DNA of 64,000 bases from assembly GCA_041200185.1 (NCBI GenBank), contig CP165730.1:372001-436000 (forward strand), read 5' to 3'. Positions 29,219-38,962 of the stretch are shown one piece after another; position 1 is the first letter of the stretch; each line of letters opens with the position of its first letter. The notes beneath the pieces were generated by a model, which saw nothing but the letters and a program-made list of their open reading frames with translations, did no database searches and was not told the DNA's origin. The translations under genes and the position numbers were made by a program. Source of the stretch: G041200185 sp041200185. GTDB taxonomy: Bacteria; Pseudomonadota; Alphaproteobacteria; BNTO01.

Positions 29219-30427
29219 ATGTCCTTTTCGTTTACCTTTACACCGAGCCCGAACTCTGCGGCACGCACGGGTGTCTTAACAACGCCGCACGGCAGCATCG
29301 AAACACCTGCCTTTATCTTTTGCGCAACAAAGGGAGCTATTAAGGGACTCTCTATGGAAGATATGCGTGCGGCTGGAACGCAAATTATCCTCGGGAACAC
29401 ATTTCATCTCATGCTTTCGCCAGGTGCTGACCGTGTGAGAGCCTGGGGTGGCCTAGCCAAAATGTCAGGGTGGCGGGGTCCTACGTTGACAGATTCGGGA
29501 GGATACCAGATCTTTAGCATGGGCTTTGGGTCTGTCGCAGAAGAAATTAAGGGAAACCGTCACTTCGTAGCTGCTCGAGCGAGCGTTCAGCTTTCCGAAG
29601 AAGGGGCCACGTTTAAATCTGCGATTGATGGATCCAGATTAACTTTAACGCCAGAAAGCTCCATTGAAATCCAAGAAAAAATTGGGGCTGATATTATTCT
29701 AGCTTTTGACGAATGCACACCGTACCACGTCGACCGGTCTTACACGGAGCAGTCCCTCCACCGAAGTCATCGCTGGGAGCAGCGAAGCCTGGTTCGATTT
29801 AAGAATCTCGAGAAACAAAAAGAGGACAGGTATCTTCCTCAAGCGCTTTATGGAATCGTCCAAGGCGGAGTCTACGATGATCTGCGTCTCGAGAGTTGCC
29901 ACTTCGTTAACGACACTGATTTTTTTGGACAAGCTGTAGGAGGATGTCTCGGCGCGACTAAAGAGCAAATGCAGGACGTAGTTGCTTATACTCTCCAGCA
30001 CCTTCGCAAGGATCGCCCGATCCATTTGCTTGGAATTGGGAAAATTGCCGATATTTTTCACGGTGTCGAAATGGGGATCGACACATTTGACTGCGTTCAC
30101 CCTACGCGTTTAGCTCGCCACGGAAGTGCCCTCGTTCACCCTACTGAGAGACGGAAGCTTAACAGCCAGCCTGATAGAGAGCACATCAACCTGCGCAATA
30201 GCATCTTTCGCGATGATCCAAACCCTATCGAACAGAGCTGCGCCTGTCAGACGTGTCGTCATTACAATCGCGGCTACATTCATCATCTGCTCAAATGTCA
30301 GGAAATTGCTGCCTACATTTTGCTTGCAAGGCATAACGTCTTTTTCATGAATTCCCTCGTGGACGCCATCAGAAAAGGAGTGAGAACAGGGACCCTGGCA
30401 GAGGTCCGCTCGGATTGGCTGGAGTGA
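29219..30427 (+). CDS. tgt: tRNA-guanine transglycosylase (queuine/preQ1)
   Basis: Tgt exchanges guanine-34 for preQ1 or queuine in tRNAs with GUN anticodons. Motifs include the substrate-binding LTDSGGYQIFS near residues 90-100, FDECTPY, GIVQGGVYDDLR, the catalytic-Asp region GIDTFDCVHPTRLARHG, and the zinc site CACQTCRHYNRGYIHHL. The HPTRLARHG form differs from the usual MPTRNARNG but occurs in other bacterial Tgt proteins. The length of 402 residues is slightly above the usual 370-380. The ATG at 29219 lies six bases after AAGGGAGAG; the in-frame GTG at 29213 is inside that site. The gene stands alone. Confidence 0.93.
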   Translation: MSFSFTFTPSPNSAARTGVLTTPHGSIETPAFIFCATKGAIKGLSMEDMRAAGTQIILGNTFHLMLSPGADRVRAWGGLAKMSGWRGPTLTDSGGYQIFSMGFGSVAEEIKGNRHFVAARASVQLSEEGATFKSAIDGSRLTLTPESSIEIQEKIGADIILAFDECTPYHVDRSYTEQSLHRSHRWEQRSLVRFKNLEKQKEDRYLPQALYGIVQGGVYDDLRLESCHFVNDTDFFGQAVGGCLGATKEQMQDVVAYTLQHLRKDRPIHLLGIGKIADIFHGVEMGIDTFDCVHPTRLARHGSALVHPTERRKLNSQPDREHINLRNSIFRDDPNPIEQSCACQTCRHYNRGYIHHLLKCQEIAAYILLARHNVFFMNSLVDAIRKGVRTGTLAEVRSDWLE

Positions 30428-31048
30428 GCTATGGCGGCTGATACAGTTGACACTTCATGAGTTTTGTTTGGGAAAGATAGTAGAGGCTTTTAAATTTGTT
30501 GGCTATATTCATTCCAAGTTTTGTAGTTCTAATTATTAATTCTTCTGAACCATTTTACTTACTAGTCGCCACAAAAGACCTACGCAGAGTGATGGAAAGA
30601 ACATAAAAATTAGGCAGTTATTGTCGTCTATTGCAAAGTATCGTGATTTAGAGAACGCTTGCTTTTAAGTAGGCCTTTTGAGGGGTTTATTGAGCTGGCT
30701 ACTTGACTTGCCAAAAAAGTAAAATGGTGGAAAGTATCTCATCTCTATTGAAGTATAGTCTTTGTAAAAAATATTGTTTTATTAAATCTGTTTATTGATT
30801 ACTATCATTTTGGCCAGGCCAGAATGCGCTATAGCAAATACTTTTGTTATTAATTCATCACAGATGTAAATAAAACCATCACTTACAGTATCTCTTTGGT
30901 TAATGCTCAGCATTACCCTTACCATACCTGTTAGAGACGGATTTTTCACACACTAGAAATGTATACAATCAAATAACAAATAATCCCTTATGGTCTTACT
31001 TTTCTGCTAGTCTGAGGAAGGATTTGTGAGGGATTTGGCTTATTTCTG
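30428..31048. other. AT-rich intergenic region of about 620 bases
   Basis: No coding frame or structured RNA is supported. In related bacteria ntrY, the sensor kinase, precedes ntrX; no trace of it can be seen here, so ntrY is either elsewhere or lost. Confidence 0.4.
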
Positions 31049-32455
31049 GTGGACGTTTTAGTTGTCGATGACGAAGCGGATATATGTGATCTTGTTGCTG
31101 GTATCCTAGCCGATGAGCACTATGAGGTCCGGACTGCGATGACGGGGTTTGATGCGCTTGATTCGATTAAGCAGCGTCAACCGAGTCTGGTACTTCTTGA
31201 TGTTTGGCTTGGCGACGGGTCAAGAGATGGTCTTAAGATTCTTGAAACCGTTCGAAAGGATCACCCTTATGTTCCTGTCGTGATGATGAGTGGCCACGGT
31301 ACGGTTGAGACGGCTGTAGCTGCGATTAAGCTCGGCGCTTACGACTTTATTGAGAAGCCTTTTCAGGTTGATAGGCTGCTTCTTGTCGTAAGCCGCGCCA
31401 TTGAAGCATCGAAGCTCAAGAGGGAGATTGATGAGCTTAAAGTTCACGCTCCGTCTGTGTGTTCGCTTGTTGGGAGTTCTCACAAGATCCTCGATATTAA
31501 ACAGGACCTTGAGTTATGGTCTCCTACCCAAAGCAAGCTCTGTATTTATGGTCCCCTTGGCAGTGATCGTGCTGCAGTTGCTAGATACATTCACAACCTG
31601 TCGACGCGAGCTGAGCAACCCTTTTATGCCATCAATTCACTTTCCTCTGGACAACAAAATATTGGTGTGGAGGTTTTTGGTTTAGAGACTGTCCAGGTTG
31701 ACGACAAAACCCCTCGAAAGATTGGTTTGCTAGAACACGCCCACGGGGGGACTCTTTTTATCGATGAAGTTGGTTCTCTTCCTCTTCCCATCCAAACAAG
31801 ATTGGCCGCTTTTCTACAACACGGTTGTTTCGTGCGTCTCGGTGGCTCTCAAGCTATCCATGTGGATGTCCGTATCTTGGCCGGTTCGAGCCAGTCAGAG
31901 GAGGAATGGAGGAGGAACGCAGACTTTTCTGAAGATCTCTTCTATCGGCTCAACGCCTTTTCCGTCAACCTTCCCTCCTTAGCTGAAAGATCTCGTGATA
32001 TCTCGCTCTTAGCAAAACAGTACTTGACGGCTATAGCAACAGCCCAAAACCTTCCTAATAAGAGCCTGAGCGGACCCGCGCTGGCCCTTCTAGAGAATTA
32101 TCCTTGGCCAGGGGATATCCAGCAACTCAAAAACGTTCTAGAGTGGAGTCTGATTATGTCCTCGAATAATCATTCTTCAAATATCGAACTGGAAGACTTA
32201 CCACCCGAGATTTTGCAAGGGAATGAGTTTTCTAAGGTTTGGCACCAGAAGAGTTCAGAGATGGCAAGTTTGCCAATTAAAGAAGCACGTGAAGTTTTTG
32301 AAAAAGAGTACCTTCTTTCCCAAATCAAGCGCTTTCGTGGAAATATTACGCAAACAGCTAAGTTTATCGGTATGGATCGAACGGCTCTTCATAGGAAGCT
32401 AAAATCGCTAGATGTTGCAAGCGAGCTAACGGATACGACTGACTATGATTTGTAA
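31049..32455 (+). CDS. ntrX: NtrX-type response regulator with degenerate AAA+ domain
   Basis: NtrX proteins are response regulators of the NtrC class, with receiver, AAA+ sigma-54-interaction and Fis-type DNA-binding domains. The receiver is intact (VVDDEAD, phospho-acceptor Asp near residue 51 in LLLDVWLGDG, Lys in IEKPF). In the AAA+ domain the Walker A motif is replaced by GPLGSDRA at residues 168-175, losing the GK, although Walker B (GGTLFIDEV) remains. The GAFTGA loop is absent, as in other NtrX proteins. The C-terminus has the Fis-like helix-turn-helix (NITQTAKFIGMDRTALHRKL). ATP-driven sigma-54 activation is therefore unlikely; it may act as a simple DNA-binding regulator. It starts with GTG and is followed by trkA 18 bases later, as in many alphaproteobacteria. 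Confidence 0.9.
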   Translation: MDVLVVDDEADICDLVAGILADEHYEVRTAMTGFDALDSIKQRQPSLVLLDVWLGDGSRDGLKILETVRKDHPYVPVVMMSGHGTVETAVAAIKLGAYDFIEKPFQVDRLLLVVSRAIEASKLKREIDELKVHAPSVCSLVGSSHKILDIKQDLELWSPTQSKLCIYGPLGSDRAAVARYIHNLSTRAEQPFYAINSLSSGQQNIGVEVFGLETVQVDDKTPRKIGLLEHAHGGTLFIDEVGSLPLPIQTRLAAFLQHGCFVRLGGSQAIHVDVRILAGSSQSEEEWRRNADFSEDLFYRLNAFSVNLPSLAERSRDISLLAKQYLTAIATAQNLPNKSLSGPALALLENYPWPGDIQQLKNVLEWSLIMSSNNHSSNIELEDLPPEILQGNEFSKVWHQKSSEMASLPIKEAREVFEKEYLLSQIKRFRGNITQTAKFIGMDRTALHRKLKSLDVASELTDTTDYDL

Positions 32456-32473
32456 TTTTGCTGAGGAGCCACT

Positions 32474-33847
32474 GTGAAAATCCTTATCTTGGGTGTCGGA
32501 GAAGTCGGCTACAATATCGCCAAGCACTTAACCTCTTCTGAAAATCAAATTACAGTTGTTGATCACAACGAGGACAGGTTGAATGCTATAAGTGACCTCT
32601 TGGATGTAAGACCTATTTTCGGCCATGCCTCTTATCCAGATGTTTTGGAAAAGGCCAGGGCAGAAGAGGCTGATATCCTCATTGCCGTCACGAATTCTGA
32701 CGAAGTTAATATTGTCGCTTGTGAAGTATGCCACTCGCTCTTCGATGTTGAGGTTAAGATAGCCCGCATTAAAAACACGAACTATTTAGAGAACAAATAC
32801 AAATCAACACTTTATCAGCCTCAAAATCTATCTGTTGATTTTATCATTTCTCCAGAACTTGAAGTCGCAAAATTTGTTAGCCGTAGCTTGCAGATCCCTG
32901 GGACAACCCTTGCCCTTGATTTGACAGATAACATTAAGCTCTTAGGGGTTCGCTGCTTAGAGTCCTCTCCGATAACAAACACACCTCTTCACCTCTTAAA
33001 GGGAATTTTCCCGCAATTATCGATCGTTGTTGTCGCTATACAACGTTGTGATCAGACAATTATTCCAAGTCCCCAAGATGCACTCCTCCCCAACGATACG
33101 GCCTATTTCATTCTTGTAGATGAGCAGATTACACCTGCCATGGAGGCTTTTGGTTACACTGGACACCGTCGTCAGAAGATTATGATTGCAGGAAGTGGGC
33201 GAGTTGGCCTAACTCTGGCTCAGGAGATTGAACGCAACCAACCTGATGTTCAGCTAGTCTTGCTAGAAAAAGACCGTCAGAGATCCGAAAACGCTTCTCG
33301 CTTACTAACAAGCGCTACAGTCCTTCATGGCGACGTACTCAACGATGAAATTTTGCAGGAGGCCGGGACAGATTCATGTGATGCCTTCGTATCAACAACT
33401 GCTGATGATCACGTCAACATCCTAGCCGCCCTCCTTGCTAAGGATCATGGTGCCAGACGAACGTTAGCGCTCCTCGAGGTCGTGCGAAATACGCAGTTTT
33501 ATATGCGCCTTGGAGTTGACTCATTGATCAACCAAAACGCTATTACTGTGGCTTCAGCGCTAAAAGCCATCCGCCAACACAAGATTCGTTCTCTTTATAC
33601 TATCGAAAACGGTGTGGAGCTTGTCGAAGCTTACATCAGCGAATCAAGTCAAATCGTTGGAATGTCAGTTCGAGATGTTTTTATCGCTGGACAAGTTTTT
33701 ATTGCTATTCTCCAGCGCCAGCATGAGATTTTTATTCGTCCTAAAAACCTCATCATCACCGCCCATGATCATCTGATCTTTGCCGCTTCCCAATCTGTCA
33801 TTCCTAAGCTAGAAAAACTTGTTTCAGGACGTTCTCTTTATAGTTGA
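32474..33847 (+). CDS. trkA: Trk system potassium uptake regulatory subunit TrkA
   Basis: TrkA is the cytoplasmic NAD(H)-binding gate of the TrkH/TrkG potassium channel. Two RCK repeats are visible, each starting with a Rossmann glycine motif: LGVGEVGYNIA near the N-terminus and IAGSGRVGLTLAQ about 235 residues later, each followed by an RCK_C section. The total of 457 residues is the normal two-repeat length. It starts with GTG after a GAGG site and stops with TGA at 33845-33847. The ntrX-trkA order is conserved in alphaproteobacteria; hfq and hflX, which often follow, are not here. Confidence 0.93.
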   Translation: MKILILGVGEVGYNIAKHLTSSENQITVVDHNEDRLNAISDLLDVRPIFGHASYPDVLEKARAEEADILIAVTNSDEVNIVACEVCHSLFDVEVKIARIKNTNYLENKYKSTLYQPQNLSVDFIISPELEVAKFVSRSLQIPGTTLALDLTDNIKLLGVRCLESSPITNTPLHLLKGIFPQLSIVVVAIQRCDQTIIPSPQDALLPNDTAYFILVDEQITPAMEAFGYTGHRRQKIMIAGSGRVGLTLAQEIERNQPDVQLVLLEKDRQRSENASRLLTSATVLHGDVLNDEILQEAGTDSCDAFVSTTADDHVNILAALLAKDHGARRTLALLEVVRNTQFYMRLGVDSLINQNAITVASALKAIRQHKIRSLYTIENGVELVEAYISESSQIVGMSVRDVFIAGQVFIAILQRQHEIFIRPKNLIITAHDHLIFAASQSVIPKLEKLVSGRSLYS

Positions 33848-33862
33848 CGGAAGTACTTATCT

Positions 33863-34750
33863 ATGATCGAAAATAAAAGAGATTATGCTAAAAATAACCC
33901 GAGAACGGCTGCAGAACGGAGAGCTCGCCAGTCTCCTCGTCGCTCCCCTCAGGTTCCAAAGGAAGCCTGGTTTAGTTTAGCCGCGGCCCTCTTCCTTTTG
34001 ATCTACTCCCTACGTCCATCTTCAAATGGAACCTGGAACAAGATAAGTTTCTTAACGTCATTTTTCTCATCTTCTCGAGAAGCTATTCATTCGAAATGGG
34101 CCTCTGTAAAAGGTTTTTTTGCTTCCAAAGATAACCTCCTTGCGCAAATTTCCCATCTTGAAAGCCATCTTCTAGGTTTGGAAAGGCAAGTCGTGGCCGC
34201 TGATTCCCTCAGAGCTGAGAACGAGTACTTGCGCCAGCTCGTTCCCCTCGTTAACGACCAGATGACAGCAACATTGTCTGTCATTCAAACTTCCTTGCCA
34301 ACGGATCCTTTTGTCGTCCTTTCATCTATCCCGGTTGACCAATGTCTGCGTGTACGAATCGGTGATATCGCATTTTCACCTCAGGGCTTTTTTGGAACAG
34401 TCGTCGCAAAAGATAAAGACAATATCACGGTCCTCTTGGCGACACATATCCGATCACGTATTGCTGTTATATCTCGACAAAGTCGCAAAAGAGCCCTTCT
34501 TTTTGGCAATAACTCATCGACTTTTTCTGTGCGTTACGTCGACGACCTCACAGACGGCTCACTCCCGTTTACTAAGAAACCTCAGTCTTTAGACGACCTC
34601 GTTGAAGGAGAAATTTTAGATCTGTATTCTCTTCAACATGATTTTAAAATTCCAGTCGCTAAGGTGGTTAAAAAGAATGGAAAAGTCTTTGCGGAGTGGC
34701 TCATAACGACACGAACGCGTTATATGACCCTCTTGGTCCAACGCCCTTAA
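33863..34750 (+). CDS. mreC: Divergent MreC-like cell-shape protein
   Basis: The layout matches MreC: a basic cytoplasmic N-terminus (RRARQSPRRSPQVP), one transmembrane helix (FSLAAALFLLIYSL), a coiled coil (LLAQISHLESHLLGLERQV to LRAENEYLRQLVPL) and a beta-barrel region with FSPQGFFGTVVAKDKDNITV. MreC links the MreB filament to wall synthesis in the periplasm. Sequence signatures are weak, so the call rests on architecture. The length of 295 residues fits. It begins 15 bases after trkA, so it is in the ntrX-trkA operon, which is not its usual place beside mreB. Confidence 0.6.
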   Translation: MIENKRDYAKNNPRTAAERRARQSPRRSPQVPKEAWFSLAAALFLLIYSLRPSSNGTWNKISFLTSFFSSSREAIHSKWASVKGFFASKDNLLAQISHLESHLLGLERQVVAADSLRAENEYLRQLVPLVNDQMTATLSVIQTSLPTDPFVVLSSIPVDQCLRVRIGDIAFSPQGFFGTVVAKDKDNITVLLATHIRSRIAVISRQSRKRALLFGNNSSTFSVRYVDDLTDGSLPFTKKPQSLDDLVEGEILDLYSLQHDFKIPVAKVVKKNGKVFAEWLITTRTRYMTLLVQRP

Positions 34751-34754
34751 TCAA

Positions 34755-34807
34755 GAGGAGGGGGGTCTTCTCACTCGCTTTACCCATTAGCAAAAGATCC
34801 TCTCCTC
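34755..34807. terminator. Imperfect hairpin between convergent genes
   Basis: GAGGAGGGGGGTCTT (34755-34769) pairs imperfectly with AAGATCCTCTCCTC (34794-34807). It lies between the mreC-like stop and the convergent nuoN-like stop, where a shared terminator would be expected. Confidence 0.4.
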
Positions 34808-34823
34808 AGGATTCTGGGCGAGT

Positions 34824-36323
34824 CTAGCTTCCGTAGCTTCGAATCGATGTTTCAGCGAGTGACAGAAAGTTCAACACACTGTCTGTTCGAAGAGCAAAGG
34901 AAAACATAACAGCAGTTAACCCCACCGGGAGCCACGGAAACGAAGATGAGGACTTACCAAACCGCTCGAGGCGTCTTCGACTCGTGACAAATATATGAAC
35001 CGCCTTAAGGCCTACACCTATTGATAACATTTTGGCAAGAACAACAAAGGTCAAAATCCAATACGCATCATGCGCCAAAAGGTTTTGGGTAAAGGCCAAA
35101 AAACCCATCATTCCTGGAAAGGGAGGAAAACCAACGAGACTCAGGAAGCCACTACACAGCAATAGAGGAACGCCCCGAAAACAGTGAGATGCCATTGCTA
35201 AATCTGTCCATAGTCGAATCCTGCATCCTTCGTGTTGAGCGTACATAAGTACTCCCTGCAAGGCGAGCAAAGAGAGGGTTGTTGACAGAAAAATCAGAAA
35301 AATACTCGGCAAGGCTTCAGACCCTGCCACGGCAATGCCTAACAAAAACGCCCCCATGTCTCCTATCGAGTAGTCGACGAGTGAAGCTACAAGGTTTGGT
35401 TGTTTCAAGGCTCCTACCCACCCAACAACCATGTTGACTGCCCCCAAAAGCACGAGGAACAAGCCTAAGTAATTTTTCTCGAATAACGACAATAATTTTA
35501 CTATCAGTAGTAAACCTACATATCTTGTAATGAAGTTCAGAAAAAAAACGAGAGGAGATTCGACTTGGGTCGCTACATCAACGATCTGCTTATGAAAGGG
35601 AAAGAGCAGCGTCTTGCAGCACAAGCCCAGGATAATCAACGTTAACCCTACATGAACTAAAGGCCCTAATGGATGTGAACCTCCAGGATGAATCAGCATT
35701 TTTGACCATAAGGCAAAATCTGTTGTTCCCGTTGCCGCGTACAAAAATGACGCACCGAGGATAATCAGGGCACTACCAATTCCCACAATGACGTAAGTCT
35801 GAAGGACTACACTTTTTCTCGTTATCTGAGAAATGAGGAAAAGAATCGCAATGCTCGCCAACTCTAGAGCCAGGAAGAATAGTCTGAAGTCATTCGCAGA
35901 GAAAGAAAGGAAACTTCCCAAAATGGCGGCAGAAATTCCAACAAATTTCTCATGATTAAGCGCAAAAGGCTGGAACCGGAAACAAAGGACAAGAAACGAC
36001 AACACCCACAAACTCATCACCATCTTACTGGTTTTAGAGAAAACATCTAAAGATAGCATGCCAGAAAAAGTCGTTTCTCGAAAAAGAGGATCTAAATCCT
36101 CGTGAGCTCCAAATAGATTTAGTCCATCGTTCGGATCGTAAATCGTGAGAACGACGACAAAAAACCACAGAAGGCTGTAAATACCATTTCTGAGCCAAGG
36201 CTGATCAGCTCCTCTTAGCCAAACTCGACCCAGCAATAAGGAAAAAGAGTAGATTAAAAGCGTCCCCAAAAAGAGCAAAACCTCGGGAGCAGCTGGCAAA
36301 ATGACAACGAGAAACTCAGGCAT
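34824..36323 (-). CDS. nuoN: NADH-quinone oxidoreductase chain N-like protein, divergent
   Basis: NuoN is one of the antiporter-like proton-pumping subunits of complex I in the inner membrane. The 499-residue protein has about 13-14 hydrophobic segments. Family signatures remain: LELASIAILFL with the conserved Glu, LYAATGTTDF, the KTLLFPFHKQ segment with the channel Lys, and VDYSIGDMGAFLLG. Several usually conserved positions differ (HKQIVDVATQVESP in place of HxWxPDVYEGAP). No other nuo gene is adjacent, whereas nuoN normally closes the nuo operon. It may belong to a rearranged complex I; a relative in a cation/proton antiporter is the main alternative. Confidence 0.75.
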   Translation of the reverse strand: MPEFLVVILPAAPEVLLFLGTLLIYSFSLLLGRVWLRGADQPWLRNGIYSLLWFFVVVLTIYDPNDGLNLFGAHEDLDPLFRETTFSGMLSLDVFSKTSKMVMSLWVLSFLVLCFRFQPFALNHEKFVGISAAILGSFLSFSANDFRLFFLALELASIAILFLISQITRKSVVLQTYVIVGIGSALIILGASFLYAATGTTDFALWSKMLIHPGGSHPLGPLVHVGLTLIILGLCCKTLLFPFHKQIVDVATQVESPLVFFLNFITRYVGLLLIVKLLSLFEKNYLGLFLVLLGAVNMVVGWVGALKQPNLVASLVDYSIGDMGAFLLGIAVAGSEALPSIFLIFLSTTLSLLALQGVLMYAQHEGCRIRLWTDLAMASHCFRGVPLLLCSGFLSLVGFPPFPGMMGFLAFTQNLLAHDAYWILTFVVLAKMLSIGVGLKAVHIFVTSRRRLERFGKSSSSFPWLPVGLTAVMFSFALRTDSVLNFLSLAETSIRSYGS

Positions 36324-36456
36324 AAAACCCCAATTCCGCCGCTCCTGCTGGGACTATAGCGGGTCTCTCACAGGGAAACAAGGAGGAGATGGATTAACCA
36401 GAAATCTGTTAAGTTTTCCATTCGTTTACTTGAGGAGTCTATGCCCTTGACAACCT

Positions 36457-37866
36457 TTGCTCCTTCGCTACGGCCGCATCCTCGATTTTCTCGTAGGTGT
36501 ACTCTCCACCCGCATATTGATTTTTATCAGATTTTTCTATTTACTGGTGTTGCGATGGTTGCTTTATTCACCTCTCGCCGTGAAACCGTTTTTACATGCA
36601 CTGACGTCTTCTTCAGTTCGTTCCGATCAAAAGTCTGCTACGCCTATACCACGTATGGTATGGATTATTGGGGCTGTTATGTTTTGTGCCAATCTGGCAT
36701 CTGTTATTGTGTACGCATACGGGGGAGTTTATTTGAAGGAAGTCCTTCACTTTAGAAACGAGAATATAGGTCTTGTTGAAGGATTTGCCGAGGGTATCTC
36801 CTGTATCATGAAACTTGTTTCAGGAGTACTGAGTGATGCTTTTCACAGACGAAAAGCTCTTATCATCGTAGGATATGGATTGATTGTCTGCGCGCGGTAT
36901 ACTCTCGCTGTTTTTTCTCGACTTCCCATTGTCTACATAGGCGCCCGTCTTACCGAACGTATCGGGAATGGTATTCAGGCGGCTCCGCGTAGTGCGCTCG
37001 TAGGGGATATCGCTCCCCACAAGCGAATCGGCGCGTGTTATGGTCTTAAAAGGAGTTTAGCAACTCTTGGGTCAGTTTTAGGGGCTGGCGTTGCTGTTTT
37101 GATCATGTTTTTGACGGACAACAACTACCAATTTCTTTTTGCCTTCACGGCTGTTCCAGTAACGATTGGATTTATTCTTCTTATCTTCAACGTAAAGGAA
37201 CCACAACACTTAAAACATGCCGCCGTTCTTTCGGGAGTCCCAAGTCATGCTCCCAAGTATCGCCCCACGTTTCAATTGTCAAATCTGAAGTTTTTGGGCA
37301 GTACATTTTGGAAGCTTATGCTTGTAAATTTTATCTTTTTACTTGCAAGAATGGGAGAGACGTTTTTGACACTCTTCGGACGCTCCCTTCAGATCAGAAC
37401 AGAGCATGTTGCTTTTATCATGGTTGTGTTCAATGTAGCTTGGTGCCTTTCATCGTATCCCATTGGCTACATAGCCGATAAGATGAGTCGGTACTGGCTT
37501 CTTCTCCTTGGGATGGCCACTCTCGTTTTTGCAGATGTTGTGCTTGCATCAGCCCATTCGCTTCCTATGTTTTTTCTTGGGGTGCTTCTATGGGGTGTTC
37601 AGTATGGAACAACGCAAAACATCTTTCTTTCACTCATTAACGAGGTCGTACCCGAAAACTTGCGAGGTTCAGGACTTGGGATTTATTGGATAACTTGTGC
37701 CATAGCTACGATCACATGCGATTGGACGATGGGTCGTATTAGCGACTACTACGATTCCCTGAGGTATGCGTATGTTGCGAGTGGAATTATCTCGATCTTC
37801 GGACTCATGAGCCTGATCTTCATCATGGGGTACAAGATTCGAGGAAAGAAGAGTGAAAAGGCGTAG
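36457..37866 (+). CDS. Major facilitator superfamily transporter
   Basis: The product has the MFS layout of twelve membrane helices, starting with VWIIGAVMFCANLASVIVYA. The signature loop between helices 2 and 3 reads GVLSDAFHRRKALI, and a second copy (GYIADKMSRYWL) marks the other half. The substrate cannot be inferred. The start is uncertain: the open frame begins at a TTG without a Shine-Dalgarno, an ATG with a good AGGAG site at 36441 lies in another frame, and the first helix follows an ATG at 36655. A one-base indel in the first 200 bases would explain this, but a start at 36655 is equally possible. It is divergent from the nuoN-like gene. Confidence 0.85.
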   Translation: MLLRYGRILDFLVGVLSTRILIFIRFFYLLVLRWLLYSPLAVKPFLHALTSSSVRSDQKSATPIPRMVWIIGAVMFCANLASVIVYAYGGVYLKEVLHFRNENIGLVEGFAEGISCIMKLVSGVLSDAFHRRKALIIVGYGLIVCARYTLAVFSRLPIVYIGARLTERIGNGIQAAPRSALVGDIAPHKRIGACYGLKRSLATLGSVLGAGVAVLIMFLTDNNYQFLFAFTAVPVTIGFILLIFNVKEPQHLKHAAVLSGVPSHAPKYRPTFQLSNLKFLGSTFWKLMLVNFIFLLARMGETFLTLFGRSLQIRTEHVAFIMVVFNVAWCLSSYPIGYIADKMSRYWLLLLGMATLVFADVVLASAHSLPMFFLGVLLWGVQYGTTQNIFLSLINEVVPENLRGSGLGIYWITCAIATITCDWTMGRISDYYDSLRYAYVASGIISIFGLMSLIFIMGYKIRGKKSEKA

Positions 37867-37914
37867 AGAGAACCTCTCAGTCTCCGCAAGAGACACAACG
37901 CTCTAAGAGGCAGT

Positions 37915-38000
37915 TGGTGCGGTCGAGAAGATTTGAACTTCCACGGATCTCTCCACAGCGACCTCAACGCTGCGCGTCTACCTATTCCGCCACGACCGCA
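37915..38000 (-). tRNA. tRNA-Leu (anticodon GAG)
   Basis: On the minus strand it starts TGCGGTCGTGGCGG and ends GACCGCACCA, giving a perfect seven-pair acceptor stem. The anticodon loop is TTGAGGT (GAG), a long variable arm is present as in class II tRNAs, and CCA is encoded. It is 86 nt long. Confidence 0.93.
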
Positions 38001-38886
38001 CAGCCTCATGATAATGACCTTTCAGAACAATGACAACGCGGCGTGCTAGGGGTCCATCACGAATAACGAATACTTTTTGAGAAGGGTAGGGAGAAGTTTG
38101 TTGTAAATCTGTATTTTATTGTTGATTTATTAATCCAGGATGATCTACAAATTCTGGTCAAAGCACTTACTTCTGAATGAGGTCTTTACTAAAAGTTTCT
38201 GACAAACCTCTCCCGAAAATTCTCCATTATTCTAATAGGCCAAAGGAGCGATCAATGGAAGTTTTTTCCCTGAGAAAGCACTTGGTAATGCTTGGGACTT
38301 CCTTGATTCAAAAAAATCTTCATTTTTTCTTGCGAAGAATGATGTTTTTTCTTGGGGTATATCAAAGTCTTAACAAGTCGAGTTGGCTAAATATTATATG
38401 GATAGTATTTCTGGACTTTTAGAAGTATCTACAATTTGTTGGATTTTACATAGATAAGTGCTTTGATTATTGAAGTATATTTATATTTTTTGACGTGACG
38501 AATTTTCACAACAAATGGCTCGAGGCGTTTACCAATAAATATTTTAGCCACTACCATACTTTTTCCTGTCTCACCAACTAGGCGGATATACACAAAACAC
38601 TTAGAATAAAACTCGTCCTTGAACCTCAATGACTGGAGACCACCAAAGATTAGTAAATATGGAGATGGTGATAGATGAAAATTCAACAGTTTTCATACAA
38701 ACAACAAGGTCCTCACGGATGACCTTTTTGAATTTGAAATTGCATTAGTCAATACAGCTTACTTCGGTTGGAAAAACGAAGGGGGGGTGGCCGGAAAAGG
38801 GAGGCGTAATTTTATTTCAGATGGTTGTTGCTTCAGTTTTTCATTATTTGACAATGGATAATAAAAAATGATACCTAAGAGGGGGA
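38001..38886. other. AT-rich intergenic region of about 886 bases
   Basis: No gene is supported. A minus-strand frame at 38429-38686 has some protein-like text near its end (VVAKIFIGKRLEPFVVKI) but no start signal and no family match, so it may be a decayed fragment. No RNA is visible before the tRNA-Ala. Confidence 0.35.
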
Positions 38887-38962
38887 GGGGTCGTAGCTCA
38901 ATTGGTAGAGCGCCACAATGGCATTGTGGAGGTCAGGGGTTCGATTCCCCTCGGCTCCACCA
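38887..38962 (+). tRNA. tRNA-Ala (anticodon GGC)
   Basis: The 76-nt cloverleaf starts GGGGTCGTAGCTCAATTGG, has the anticodon stem CCACA/TGTGG with loop ATGGCAT, the T-arm GGGGTTCGATTCCCC and an encoded CCA. GGC reads GCC/GCU alanine codons. Confidence 0.94.

Noticed and set aside
36441..36755. Plus-strand frame of 104 codons with a good ribosome-binding site ahead of the MFS gene
   Set aside because: It overlaps the MFS frame and its text is not protein-like; it was kept only as a hint that the MFS start may be misplaced or frameshifted.
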